The notes: generated by a model from the letters alone, not told the origin. A stretch of 64,000 nucleotides of DNA from Scytolyngbya sp. HA4215-MV1 (GCA_019359045.1 JAHHIA010000005.1:62001-126000), one strand, 5' to 3'. Counted from the stretch's first letter, positions 47,743 to 56,175 are shown. Translations and numbers: made by a program.

Positions 47743-50739
47743 CTATTTACTTGCAGATTGGGACTGTAAAAGCTGCTGGATTCGTTGCTGTATCGGAATA
47801 GGAAGCGAATCCCAAATTTCTTGGGCTTGCTGATCAGTCCAATCCGTGGATTCACTCAACTTCATCAATGCTTGATCCAATTCAATTATTTTTGCGGTAA
47901 GGAGTTTGTCGTCTTCAAACAAAGTCTCTGGGGTACTGTGGGCTATAGAGGAATGGGATTGCCCGTCCCCACCCCGATCGAGATCAGGTTTAAACAAGGG
48001 GGTGAGTACCGACGGACGGACGGGTGGGTTTGGGGAAAGGGGAGAGACTGATGAATGGGCTTGAGTACGGTGGTTTTGGCGGTAAGTGATGACTTGTTTG
48101 GCAAACGCCCAGGTATCTGGATCAATGCGACACAGTTTGCGTTGTTGTCCGCGTGCCCCCTGCCAACGGGTCAGAAGTTTGAGTCCCAATTGGTCTAATA
48201 AAACGCCGAGAATCCAACGGTTGGAAGCATTTGCAGGAATGGTGAGATTGAGAATGGCTTTGATGTCGTAACGGCAGACGCGGCACAGTTCACCCAAGGG
48301 TTCCAGGTCTTCGTTGGAGAATTCTCGATCGGGATCGAGATAGCGCAAGAGTCCCAACCGTTCGCGCACTGCTCGTTTAAGGGAATAGTGTCGCCAGTCT
48401 GTCAAGAGTGGATAGTTCTCTCGTTCTTTGAGGTCGCGCAGTTTAGCGACTTCGGGGTTGGCTAGCAGGTCATCCAGTGCCGCGATCGCTCGGATCAATC
48501 GTCCCCGATTGTCCTGTTTCACCAGGTCTGGGGTCACACTCATGCCATAGCTTTGCTGAATACGGCGTTTTTCTAGTTGTTGACGTTCAGCTTCAGTCAG
48601 GCGATCTTTAAACTCCAACAATTCGGCTTCAAAGCTGGAAAGATCTGCTGCCTGGGCGATCGCTTGGGCTTCGGTTTCTCGAACTCGCTGGGAAGTGGTC
48701 TTAATTTCTTCGCGTAGAGTGAGATCGACCCGGTCGCCCAGCCGTACCAGCACATGCCCCTCTTCCTGCAATAGCTCTGCCAACGACTCGCGCAGACTGT
48801 TGAGGGAGGCATTTTTGCGGGCGCGTTGTTCGCACCAGAGTTTAAGGAAATGGTCGTTGAGGGCATAGCGATCGCCCGTTTGCGGATCAATCTGTAACAA
48901 CAATCCCGTCGCTTCATTGCAATCCAACAGGGCTTGCTGTAAGCGTTTGGGGTTGCTTTCGCGATAACCGCCGCGCCGATGGTTGCAAACCCAAACCGCC
49001 ATTGGCACTGTTGGACGTACCCGAAACAAGCCCTGAGACAGTTCTGTGGCAGACAGATTACCGCCATGGATAATGCCGTAAACGCAGGTGAAATGATCGA
49101 CATCAATGGAAACGCCTGTACCCAGTGTGGGAGTCGTAATCAGCACATCCACATCGAGCACTTGTTGGTTGATTTGTTGTACGAAGCGAACGTTGGTTTC
49201 TTCGCCGGAATTGTCCCCATGAATGACGTGAATGTGCTTGTCGGGAAAGGCTTCCGACAGTTGTAGGTAGAGCCGTTTGGCTTCGTGTTTGGAATCAGTA
49301 AATAGATAAGGACGATCGCCGGCTGCAATCTGTTCTTTTAACTGGGCAATCAGCGCACTGGCATCCGTGCCTTCAAACCAGCGAATGGTACGTCCGCCGT
49401 TCTGGTATTCATTGACTAGTACAAAAGGCTGTTCTAAGTGTGTGCAAGAGGGGGCAGTGTCGAGCGCCACACCATGATTGCGAATGGTGCTGAGATAGTC
49501 CAATGCCACGTCGGACAGATCGGCATCGGCAACGACGACTCGGTTGCCCGATCGAATAAAGTACTCGAACACTGCCAGCACCTTATCTCGAAAGGCTTTG
49601 CAGGTATCACTGGCAGCCAAATGTTCTAACGCCTGCTCCACTTCGTCAATAATCACCAGGTCGTAACGATTGCCGATCGTATTGAGTTTGTAGAGGCTAT
49701 CCAGGGTAATCGCCAGCTTGGAGACCCGCTCGATATGAACTCCTTCTGCCGAATAGAGCCAGAGTCCCAACCGTTCAGCCAGGTTGCGTAACAATGCCAC
49801 CCGATGTCCAATCAGCAGCACTCGCGGTGCTTGACTAACCAATCGCTTCAGCGATTCGGTTTTGCCTGTGCCCTTGGCAGAGCGAATGCCAATCAGGGTT
49901 TCGGGCAAAGGAGGATATTCGCCTAAGTAACGTTGGTTCAGCACTAGGGCGGGTTCGTGGGTCAGTGAGTTTTTGAGTTGGGCACGAAAACTGCTGAACG
50001 CCTGTGCAGACTCGTATTGCGCCTGAAACGCCGCCGACCCTTGCGCCAAAATGAAATCATCTACGCCCTTTTCGGGTCCGGGCAGATGGATGACCTGCAC
50101 CGTACAGCCTGCTTCCTCAAACAATCTGCCGGTTTTGAGAATTGCCAGATTGACGTTGCGAAGTGTGGCAGGTTTGGTTTCGTAGTCAAAACAGAAGTAG
50201 ATGGGACGATCGGTTTGGGCAAACGGTAACAGTTCGGGAATCAACCGTTCTGGGTGTTTGCGGCGTCCGTTGAAAATACCGGGCAGGGCGATCGCGGCAT
50301 ACCCCAAAGACAACAAAGCCCCTGCCTTCTTCGCCCCTTCAACCAGGACGATCGGCACCTGCACATCTGCCTGCACCCGCTGCCAAAACTGAGCATCGGG
50401 CATTGCCAGGAAAAACGCTCGCGTGACATCTCCTTTGGGATGTTCGTACTTAAGTGTTTTGCCTTCAGAGTCTTGCCGGGGTGTGTCGGGTTTGAAACAG
50501 CCCCACCCCATGTGCTCCCAATTTGCCAGAGGGTCGAGTCCTCGACAGCGCCACCCACTTTGAAACGGTCCCCGTTGCCAACGGTGATGGGTGTGCCAGT
50601 TCAGAAAGCTATCGATTTCTGTGGCATCGTCCAGACTTTCCAGATTCAATTGAATAATGGCAGGATCGATCGCGCTCGCTTGCCACTCCTGAAAATGGGT
50701 TGGGGCGATCGTCCGAATCGAACTGAAGAGATAGCTCAT
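47743..50739 (-). CDS. Plasmid replication protein, CyRepA1-like (DUF3854 + helicase)
   Basis: 998 residues. The N-terminal third (WGCFKPDTPRQDSEGKTLKY, VEGAKKAGALLSLGY, YFCFDYE, KGVDDFI) is a DUF3854 TOPRIM-like primase fold. The middle is a helicase-type ATPase: Walker A SAKGTGKTESL near residue 290, VIIDEVEQALEHL, TTPTLGTGVSIDV and QGLFRVRP. The tail is coiled and Gln-rich. This combination characterises CyRepA1 replication initiators of cyanobacterial plasmids. ATG 50739 is preferred; an in-frame GTG at 50754 is possible. Ten iterons lie 250-560 bp upstream. The leader carries a promoter, hairpins and an opposing RNA gene, a full replication-control module. No parA/parB gene is in the window. 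Confidence 0.85.
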   Translation of the reverse strand: MSYLFSSIRTIAPTHFQEWQASAIDPAIIQLNLESLDDATEIDSFLNWHTHHRWQRGPFQSGWRCRGLDPLANWEHMGWGCFKPDTPRQDSEGKTLKYEHPKGDVTRAFFLAMPDAQFWQRVQADVQVPIVLVEGAKKAGALLSLGYAAIALPGIFNGRRKHPERLIPELLPFAQTDRPIYFCFDYETKPATLRNVNLAILKTGRLFEEAGCTVQVIHLPGPEKGVDDFILAQGSAAFQAQYESAQAFSSFRAQLKNSLTHEPALVLNQRYLGEYPPLPETLIGIRSAKGTGKTESLKRLVSQAPRVLLIGHRVALLRNLAERLGLWLYSAEGVHIERVSKLAITLDSLYKLNTIGNRYDLVIIDEVEQALEHLAASDTCKAFRDKVLAVFEYFIRSGNRVVVADADLSDVALDYLSTIRNHGVALDTAPSCTHLEQPFVLVNEYQNGGRTIRWFEGTDASALIAQLKEQIAAGDRPYLFTDSKHEAKRLYLQLSEAFPDKHIHVIHGDNSGEETNVRFVQQINQQVLDVDVLITTPTLGTGVSIDVDHFTCVYGIIHGGNLSATELSQGLFRVRPTVPMAVWVCNHRRGGYRESNPKRLQQALLDCNEATGLLLQIDPQTGDRYALNDHFLKLWCEQRARKNASLNSLRESLAELLQEEGHVLVRLGDRVDLTLREEIKTTSQRVRETEAQAIAQAADLSSFEAELLEFKDRLTEAERQQLEKRRIQQSYGMSVTPDLVKQDNRGRLIRAIAALDDLLANPEVAKLRDLKERENYPLLTDWRHYSLKRAVRERLGLLRYLDPDREFSNEDLEPLGELCRVCRYDIKAILNLTIPANASNRWILGVLLDQLGLKLLTRWQGARGQQRKLCRIDPDTWAFAKQVITYRQNHRTQAHSSVSPLSPNPPVRPSVLTPLFKPDLDRGGDGQSHSSIAHSTPETLFEDDKLLTAKIIELDQALMKLSESTDWTDQQAQEIWDSLPIPIQQRIQQLLQSQSASK

Positions 50740-50827
50740 CTGGACTGACCCCACTTGCTTGGGAAGAAGATGGGGAGCCAGTACCCAGAATAAAATTGAC
50801 GAGGCTCTAGCGTTGAGCCGTCGGAGT

Positions 50828-50836
50828 TGCTAGAAT
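50828..50836 (+). promoter_or_regulatory. Extended -10 promoter for the antisense RNA
   Basis: TGC-TAGAAT: a TGn extension directly before a -10 hexamer with five of six consensus bases. A fitting -35 is absent, as allowed for extended -10 promoters. It reads against the rep leader and would start RNA near 50843. Confidence 0.45.
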
Positions 50837-50842
50837 TTTTGC

Positions 50843-50927
50843 ACATAGAAATCCTGTCCCCTCGCACAAGGGGGCTACGATATCAACCAACCTCTGGTAA
50901 GCCGTGGAAAGTTCGCCAGAGGTTTTT
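50843..50927 (+). ncRNA. Candidate antisense RNA to the rep leader
   Basis: An RNA of about 85 nt is predicted between the extended -10 promoter and the terminator. It would contain two hairpins: CCCCT/AGGGG (50858-50873, six-base loop) and the 9-bp stem at 50889-50924. The rep mRNA, read on the minus strand from about 50935, includes the complement of the whole RNA, so it could pair with the leader and limit initiator synthesis as CopA-type RNAs do. It is inferred from sequence layout only. Confidence 0.5.
50889..50927 (+). terminator. Intrinsic terminator inside the rep leader, opposite strand
   Basis: AACCTCTGG (50889-50897), 18-base loop, CCAGAGGTT (50916-50924) and a T-run (50923-50927). 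No plus-strand gene precedes it, so it must end a short non-coding transcript. Confidence 0.65.
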
Positions 50928-50941
50928 AATTGGATGATGAG

Positions 50942-50970
50942 AGGCTAACACCGAACCGCGATCGTTTCAA
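50942..50970 (-). promoter_or_regulatory. Probable rep promoter
   Basis: On the minus strand TTGAAA (50965-50970), a 17-bp spacer and TAGCCT (50942-50947). It sits directly between the iteron array and the antisense RNA region and would give a leader of about 195 nt before the ATG at 50739. The -10 is imperfect. Confidence 0.4.
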
Positions 50971-50986
50971 GAGGCTGAAATTGCCC

Positions 50987-51300
50987 ATACGCGGGAGTTA
51001 CAGGCAGTCTATACGCGGGAGTTACAGGCAAAATCATACGCGGGAGTTACAGGCGATCGCTGAACTCATACGCGGGAGTTACAGGTGAAACTATACGCCG
51101 GAGTTACAGGTCAAGCTTGCGAAGGGCAGCAAAATCAGCCCTGGAAAAATTGATCGCAGCAAACCTATACGCGGGAGTTACAGGTGAAACTATACGCCGG
51201 AGTTACAGGCGATCGTCGAACTCATACGCGGGAGTTACAGGTGAAACCATACGCCGGAGTTACAGGTAAGACCCTCAAAATCGTACGCCGGAGTTACAGG
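50987..51300 (+). repeat. Iteron array, ten direct 18-bp repeats (candidate replication origin)
   Basis: Consensus ATACGCSGGAGTTACAGG. Copies start at 50987, 51011, 51036, 51068, 51093, 51167, 51192, 51224, 51249 and 51283, all in one direction. Six have GCGGG and four (51093, 51192, 51249, 51283) GCCGG; the last begins with G. Spacings are 24, 25, 32, 25, 74, 25, 32, 25 and 34 bp, so a 25-32-25 block occurs twice, including flanking words such as GGCGATCG and GGTGAAAC. The array lies upstream of the CyRepA1-like gene and is the expected binding site of its product. Confidence 0.85.
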
Positions 51301-51382
51301 TGAATGTTGCGTTTTGTAAATATCTGTGGCGTCGCTCGTCCTGAGGCGCTCGATTGGGACTTTGGACTTGGACCACTCCCTA

Positions 51383-52276
51383 TCACCGAATTTGCTCACC
51401 CAATGCCAGCGATCTCACTTCACGGTTACGACGCAGCACGATTTGTCCTTGGGCAATCTCTGCCAAAATCCAGCCGCTGGAACCGATGCTTTCGCCCAAG
51501 CGATAGCGCTGAGTCACACCGTTGAGTTCAAACAAGGCAGCGGAGCGATCGCCCAGCTCTAGCGCACCAACCAGCTTATAGGAAACCCCTGCTGAATCTT
51601 GCTGGGCCTCAGACGGTTTTACGGGGGAGAATTTGGGTGTGGCGGGTTGGGTGGCGGTTCCAGTTGGTGGAAAAGGGGTATCACGAACCGCTCGCAGTCG
51701 CGCAATGGAACGGTTGTCAGAAGCCTGGGCAATTTCAGCGCGATCGGATGCGAGTTGGGTATCTCGATCAGGGACAGATCCGTTCTTTTGGTACACCGCA
51801 ATGTAGAGTGATTTAGTCCCCTGGGTGCCCGATCGAAACCAGGGCTTGGCTGTACTTTCTGGGATTTCTGTGGTCGAAAATGTAGAGCGGTTCTGACTCA
51901 CAGAATTGAGATCGAACGTATTCGAAAAAGGTGCTTCTCTCAACTGAGTTGGTTGGGGCATCGGTGATAGCAATGCCAAATTATCTACCAAACTCTGGCT
52001 GGGCGAAAACTCGACCAGGTCGTGGGTTTCTGGGGTGAGGTTTGCGGCTGGACTTGTCAACTTTGTAGATGTAGCAAGGTGTTGCTGGGCGTGGACAAAG
52101 TCTGGCTCAGTTGCGGTTGAGTGAGCGATCGCAGCGGGTATTTCTCCTCGGTTCTCTGTCAACAAAAAGCCATTGATCGCCACAGAAACGCAGCAGATGC
52201 CAAACAGAACCTGATTGACCGGAGGGTTGGCTACGCGGGGAAAATCCACTGTCCTTTCGCTGACAGATTGAGACAT
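51383..52276 (-). CDS. Membrane-anchored hypothetical protein with GspC/PilP-like C-terminus
   Basis: 297 residues. One TM helix (about 23-40, VLFGICCVSVAINGFLL), a long disordered Ser/Thr/Pro-rich periplasmic linker, then a small beta domain (about 230-297): YKLVGALELGDRSAALFELN, RYRLGESIGSSGWILAEI, IVLRRNREVRSL. That last domain follows the pattern of the homology region of GspC/PilP proteins of type II secretion and type IV pili (bias toward 'value of a setting, sensed by a loop'). No other secretion gene is nearby, so function is unknown. The gene ends 83 bp from the iteron array. Confidence 0.72.
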   Translation of the reverse strand: MSQSVSERTVDFPRVANPPVNQVLFGICCVSVAINGFLLTENRGEIPAAIAHSTATEPDFVHAQQHLATSTKLTSPAANLTPETHDLVEFSPSQSLVDNLALLSPMPQPTQLREAPFSNTFDLNSVSQNRSTFSTTEIPESTAKPWFRSGTQGTKSLYIAVYQKNGSVPDRDTQLASDRAEIAQASDNRSIARLRAVRDTPFPPTGTATQPATPKFSPVKPSEAQQDSAGVSYKLVGALELGDRSAALFELNGVTQRYRLGESIGSSGWILAEIAQGQIVLRRNREVRSLALGEQIR

Positions 52277-52335
52277 AAGCTGTAAAAGAACCCTAGAGTA
52301 AAGTCTGGGAAGCGGATCAAAGTTTAAGCAAGGAC

Positions 52336-52397
52336 TTTAGACCCTCAGTAGTGAGCCACATGCTTTTCAGCCTATGGCTCACTACCGAGGGTCTAAA
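52336..52397. repeat. Long palindromic element
   Basis: Two 23-bp arms (52336-52358 starting TTTAGACCCTC; 52375-52397 ending GAGGGTCTAAA) differ at one position and flank a 16-base loop. No T-run follows on either strand. It lies between two minus-strand genes and may be a short mobile palindrome or a transcription barrier after the pentapeptide gene. Confidence 0.65.
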
Positions 52398-52422
52398 TAT
52401 CCAATAAAAGAATGGAGTCAGC

Positions 52423-53091
52423 TTAGTTGCTCTGACGGGGACCACTCGTGCCTAAGGGACGATCGGCGAGATCGGCTTTTTGCTTCTGCCCAGAAGCGCA
52501 ATATTCATTCGAGATACTGCCATCCGGCAAAATGGTATTGCACAATAATGTTCCTCTCAGTACATCATCATCCAGCCCAGCATTTTTCAAAGTGGCATTG
52601 CTGAGATTCGCGTTGAGTAAACTGGCATTGGGTAAATCTGCACCTGCCAGATCGGCACTTTTCAGGTTCGTTCTGCCCAGATTCGCTCCTCGCAAATTGG
52701 CACCACGGAGATTAGCACCGCGTAAATCCGCATGCCAAAGATTTGTGCCTTCGAGGTTTGCGCCTTCGAGATTGGCATTAATCAGGTTGGCTCCCCAAAG
52801 ATCAGCCTGACGCAAATCTGCTTTACGCAAATCTGCTTCCCTGAGGTCGGCATAAGCCAGATCGGCGCTTTTCAATACGGCACTGGTGAGAATGGCATTT
52901 CTAAAGTTGGCACGTCTGAGAAAAGCGCCTGCCAAACTTGCCCCCGTTAACTGGATGCCACTGAGGTTGCAGGCATGACATTGTCGAGTTGCCATCAATT
53001 GGCTGAGCTGGGCGGCATTTTCTGCCAGGGTTGGCGATGCGAACGATAACGGAATCAAAAACAGGAGAAAGGTTAAATGTCTAAGCTTCAT
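52423..53091 (-). CDS. Exported pentapeptide-repeat protein
   Basis: 222 residues. Signal peptide 1-23 (FLLFLIPLSFASPTLA), then about 27 tandem pentapeptides of the A(D/N)Lxx type (ADLRE, ADLRK, ANLEG, ANLRG) from residue 50 to 190, forming a right-handed quadrilateral beta-helix. Two Cys (CHAC) precede the helix and two more follow it, possibly disulphide caps. It is probably periplasmic or thylakoid-lumenal; no biochemical role is known for most such proteins. Single gene. Confidence 0.85.
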   Translation of the reverse strand: MKLRHLTFLLFLIPLSFASPTLAENAAQLSQLMATRQCHACNLSGIQLTGASLAGAFLRRANFRNAILTSAVLKSADLAYADLREADLRKADLRQADLWGANLINANLEGANLEGTNLWHADLRGANLRGANLRGANLGRTNLKSADLAGADLPNASLLNANLSNATLKNAGLDDDVLRGTLLCNTILPDGSISNEYCASGQKQKADLADRPLGTSGPRQSN

Positions 53092-53204
53092 ACGTCAACC
53101 AAACAGAGCAACGGGAGCGATGGGGTGTTCCCTGACGATGCTCTATCTTTCGGTTAGGTTTTTCATTATCCGGAAATAGAGAACGATCGCCGCCAAAGAT
53201 TGGC

Positions 53205-53489
53205 TCAAAGACTCCAGCTACATAGATCCGTGAACTCCAGCCACATCTGCTTCACCTCTGGCTCGAATTCTTCAAAGTAAATTTCGTGAAACCATTGATG
53301 CAGATCTGCATCAACTCTCGCAAGATGGCGATTAATCAATGCAAAAACCTTTGCAGTGACCATGGGGTCTTTTTGCCGCTCCAGCACGTTAATCCAGTAT
53401 TTAACCTTATCCAAATCTTTGGTCTTAATGATTTGAACCAGTTTCCAACTCACATCTTCCAAAGAAAATTGCTTCACAAATCGCCTCAT
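53205..53489 (-). CDS. Small helical hypothetical protein
   Basis: 94 residues, mainly alpha-helical with many charged and aromatic residues (EDVSWKLVQIIKTKDLDKVK, HQWFHEIYFEEFEPEVKQMW). It has no signal or TM segment and no family I recognise. The composition and lack of rare patterns suggest a real gene. It is followed by the pentapeptide gene in the same direction, 114 bp away. Confidence 0.55.
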   Translation of the reverse strand: MRRFVKQFSLEDVSWKLVQIIKTKDLDKVKYWINVLERQKDPMVTAKVFALINRHLARVDADLHQWFHEIYFEEFEPEVKQMWLEFTDLCSWSL

Positions 53490-53876
53490 TTACCGTTGCA
53501 TCAGGGTTGACATACGCATGTAGATGCATCCCAAACCAGTTCAGTTTGGGCATTGGGGGCGATCGCCAAAAAGGGACTTCCTACGAGCATCCGTTCTGCT
53601 ACACCAAAACGGGTGCTCGATCGTGACCGAGAAGTCCCAAAAAAAAGAAATATCCGGGGGCAAGACACGAGTCAACCAAGCCTCCTTCAAACCAACAGTA
53701 ATGACTTCTGAAGGAAAGAATCTATGCAAGGTTTGACTCAACCACTACTGTTTACAACATGGGAGGTTGGAATCCGGAGAAATGAGGAGAATAGCCGATA
53801 CCAAATTTTTCCTTTCCTCCTTTGGAATTTTGTATCCGATCGTCGATGATGAAGCTGTACTTTTCCGGGTGAATGC
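53490..53876. other. Divergent intergenic region with structured element
   Basis: The gap between the 94-residue gene (minus) and the amylase gene (plus). It contains the nested hairpins at 53530-53638. No gene is seen. Confidence 0.45.
53530..53638 (+). other. Nested inverted repeats, possible structured leader RNA
   Basis: CCCAAAC/GTTTGGG (53530-53550, seven-base loop) is followed by an outer stem GGGACTTC/GAAGTCCC (53573-53580 and 53631-53638). That stem encloses a 12-bp stem CGAGCATCCGTT/AACGGGTGCTCG, whose one mismatch is a U-G pair only in plus-strand RNA. It lies 240 bp before the amylase start. I do not recognise the motif; a small mobile palindrome is the alternative. Confidence 0.45.
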
Positions 53877-55358
53877 ATGTCAGACATCAATGGCACTATG
53901 ATGCAAGCGTTTCATTGGTATATCCCCAGTGATGGGACTCATTGGGAGAAGTTAAAGCAGCATGCCAATGAACTTGCAAAAGCGGGATTTACGGCACTGT
54001 GGTTACCTCCTGCCGTCAAAGCCAGTGCAGGTGAAACCGATGTTGGCTATGGTGTTTACGACCTATTTGATCTAGGAGAATTTCACCAGAAAAATAAGCT
54101 ACCGGGACAGGTACGAACGAAATATGGCACCAAAGCGCAATATTTGGCAGCGATTAGCGCGATCCAATCGGCTGGCATGGATGTGTATGCAGATGTGGTG
54201 TTTAATCATCGCGATGGTGGAGATGAGGTAGAACGCATTCGAGCCATTCCCTTTGCACGCGAGAATCGAGACATGCCGATCGGTGGAGTTCAAGAGATTG
54301 AAGCCTATACTCACTTTACGTTTCCGGGTCGAGGTACGAAGTATTCCAGCATGGAGTGGAATCACTTTCACTTTGACTCGGTGAATCACAATATGTTGAA
54401 TCCAGGCGATGACATTGTGTATTTATTTGAAGGACAAAGTTTTGAAAAATTTGTTGATTTAGAAAAGGGAAATTATGATTTTTTGTTAGGGTGCGATCTG
54501 GATATGGATAATCTACAGGTTCAGGGAGAACTTAAGTATTGGGGTGAGTGGATTTTGAAAATAACAGGAGTGAATGGATTCCGTTTAGATGCTGTTAAAC
54601 ATATTCCAAGTTGGTTTTTTGTTCAATGGCTAGACTTTATTCGAGCTTATGCAAAACAAAATCTATTTTGTGTGGGTGAATATTGGTCAAATAATATTAC
54701 ATCATTACACTGTTATTTAGAGGCAACGGGTGGGCGCATGTCGCTTTTTGATGTGCCGCTGCATCAAAATTTTCATATTGCTAGTCGGAGCGGGGGTAAT
54801 TATGATATGCGGCGTATTTTGGATGGAACTTTGATGCAGCAAAATCCATTACTAGCCGTGACCTTTGTTGATAATCATGATTCTCAGCCGCTCCAGGCAT
54901 TGGAATCGTGGGTAGAAGGCTGGTTTAAGCCGCTTGCCTATGCTCTGATCTTGCTGCGACGGGAGGGGTATCCCTGTGTCTTTTATGGCGACTATTATGG
55001 GGCTCACTATGTCGATCGCAACATTCCGATCAATCTCCTTCCTCACCAATGGATGATTGATAAATTACTCTATGCACGTCGCCATTACGCTTATGGACCT
55101 CAGTATGACTATTTTGATCACTGGAATACGATCGGCTGGACTCGCCTAGGTGATGCAGAACATCCAAAAGCTATGGCTGTGATCCTGAGCGATGGTCCGG
55201 AGGGAAGTAAATGGATGGAAGTAGGAAAACCCAATGCAACTTTTTGTGATTTGACCGACCACTTCAAAACCTCTGTACAGACTAATGAATATGGGTGGGG
55301 CGAATTTCGGTGTCGTGGCGGATCGGTCTCCGTTTGGGTAGAAGATGGATACGTATGA
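53877..55358 (+). CDS. Cytoplasmic alpha-amylase (GH13)
   Basis: 493 residues. Starts NGTMMQAFHWYIPSDG, as in the GH13_5 cytoplasmic/secreted alpha-amylases. Catalytic set: nucleophile D238 (GFRLDAVKHI), acid/base E268 (VGEYWS) and D335 (FVDNHDSQP). VYADVVFNHRDGGDE is conserved region I. It hydrolyses alpha-1,4 links in glycogen or maltodextrin. No signal peptide is present. The 5' half of the gene is ordinary, the middle is AT-rich (about 54400-54800), a mild composition change. Confidence 0.92.
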   Translation: MSDINGTMMQAFHWYIPSDGTHWEKLKQHANELAKAGFTALWLPPAVKASAGETDVGYGVYDLFDLGEFHQKNKLPGQVRTKYGTKAQYLAAISAIQSAGMDVYADVVFNHRDGGDEVERIRAIPFARENRDMPIGGVQEIEAYTHFTFPGRGTKYSSMEWNHFHFDSVNHNMLNPGDDIVYLFEGQSFEKFVDLEKGNYDFLLGCDLDMDNLQVQGELKYWGEWILKITGVNGFRLDAVKHIPSWFFVQWLDFIRAYAKQNLFCVGEYWSNNITSLHCYLEATGGRMSLFDVPLHQNFHIASRSGGNYDMRRILDGTLMQQNPLLAVTFVDNHDSQPLQALESWVEGWFKPLAYALILLRREGYPCVFYGDYYGAHYVDRNIPINLLPHQWMIDKLLYARRHYAYGPQYDYFDHWNTIGWTRLGDAEHPKAMAVILSDGPEGSKWMEVGKPNATFCDLTDHFKTSVQTNEYGWGEFRCRGGSVSVWVEDGYV

Positions 55359-55500
55359 CAATGATCACCGCATCCGTAGCTGGATATCACTTAAACCAAA
55401 CTTCAGTGATCACACGGCTTTGCAGAAGGGGGGTTTAGAATGATGCTATAGAGAACCAAGAGAACCAATCCTGTTAATCGTCACTTCCTGGAGCTTCATT

Positions 55501-55587
55501 ATGACTACTACCAATCTTGATCGCACTCTATTTGTTGAATCTGGTCTGTCTATCCTCGCCTTCCTTTTATTGATTATCTTGCTTTAG
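55501..55587 (+). CDS. 28-residue single-pass membrane microprotein
   Basis: ATG 55501, preceded by GGAG eight bases upstream, opens a 28-residue frame: a short polar N-terminus (MTTTNLDRTLFVES) and one helix of 14 hydrophobic residues (GLSILAFLLLIILL), then stop. Size and shape match the small subunits that cyanobacteria add to photosynthetic or respiratory membrane complexes, but I cannot match it to a named one. A terminator lies 250 bp downstream, so it would have its own short transcript. A -10-like TATAGA is present 50 bp upstream. Confidence 0.5.
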   Translation: MTTTNLDRTLFVESGLSILAFLLLIILL

Positions 55588-55840
55588 GTTTGTCTTTCTT
55601 TTCAATTTGTTTGATCGTCACAGATTACAACAGATTCGCGATTCATGTAGTACACGCTAATATCGTCACTCTCTCAACTCCAAAAAATTTAGTTTTTCCA
55701 CCTCAATCGCAGTAAAGGCGAAGCTATTCGGTTAGGAATCTCCCCAGTTCGCCATTTCGATGACTCGCTACGATCGAGATGGCAGCACAAAACGATGGAA
55801 CAATTTTAGCCAGCTTAACCCCAACCACAACAAGCAGAAT

Positions 55841-55879
55841 GATTTGAATAGCGCTCAGCGTTGTTCAAATCTTTTTTTT
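55841..55879 (+). terminator. Intrinsic terminator
   Basis: GATTTGAA (55841-55848), 15-base loop with an inner AGCGCT-type pairing, TTCAAATC (55864-55871) and eight T (55872-55879). It separates the microprotein unit from the riboswitch-controlled operon. Confidence 0.8.
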
Positions 55880-55984
55880 GCTTCTTAAATTAGATTTTTG
55901 CTTGGATGGATTACTTCTTTTGTCAAGTTATGCTACATTGCTAAAAACTTATTCAAGTAAGTCACGCTTAATTTGGGTTCAATT

Positions 55985-56175
55985 GTGCTAGCCTCAAAAC
56001 TTTTGGGTGTGAGTGGCACAGTTTGCCTAAAACGGGGGAACCAACTTTTGGGGCGTATTTGGGGATCAGTTGCAGAAGAGCAAAACAGTTTTTGTTTCGC
56101 CTCTGCTGGTTCCAGAAAGAGCATCTCTCAGCTCTAGCCCGTCAGCTAACCTCGTCAGCATTGGGAGGAGACTGA
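55985..56175 (+). promoter_or_regulatory. ydaO/yuaA-type (c-di-AMP) riboswitch
   Basis: Three blocks match the ydaO aptamer in order and spacing: CGGGGGAACCA (56033-56043), TTGGGGCG with GGGGATC (56048-56067) and CCGTCAGCTAACCTCG (56139-56154). The last is nearly identical to the Bacillus subtilis ydaO sequence, and GGGAGGAGAC follows as the closing strand. The variable arms form hairpins here: GCAGA...TCTGC and AGAGC...GCTCT. ydaO RNAs bind cyclic di-AMP and usually switch genes off. The boundaries are approximate. I see no terminator after it, so control may be at translation or through an unseen alternative fold. It lies about 80 bp upstream of the NrtB-like gene. Confidence 0.82.

Noticed and set aside
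50987-51300. Iteron array read as a CRISPR
   Set aside because: Repeats are only 18 bp, spacers are as short as 6-16 bp and partly repeated, and no cas gene is present.
55758-55889. 43-residue frame
   Set aside because: It runs through the strong terminator at 55841-55879.
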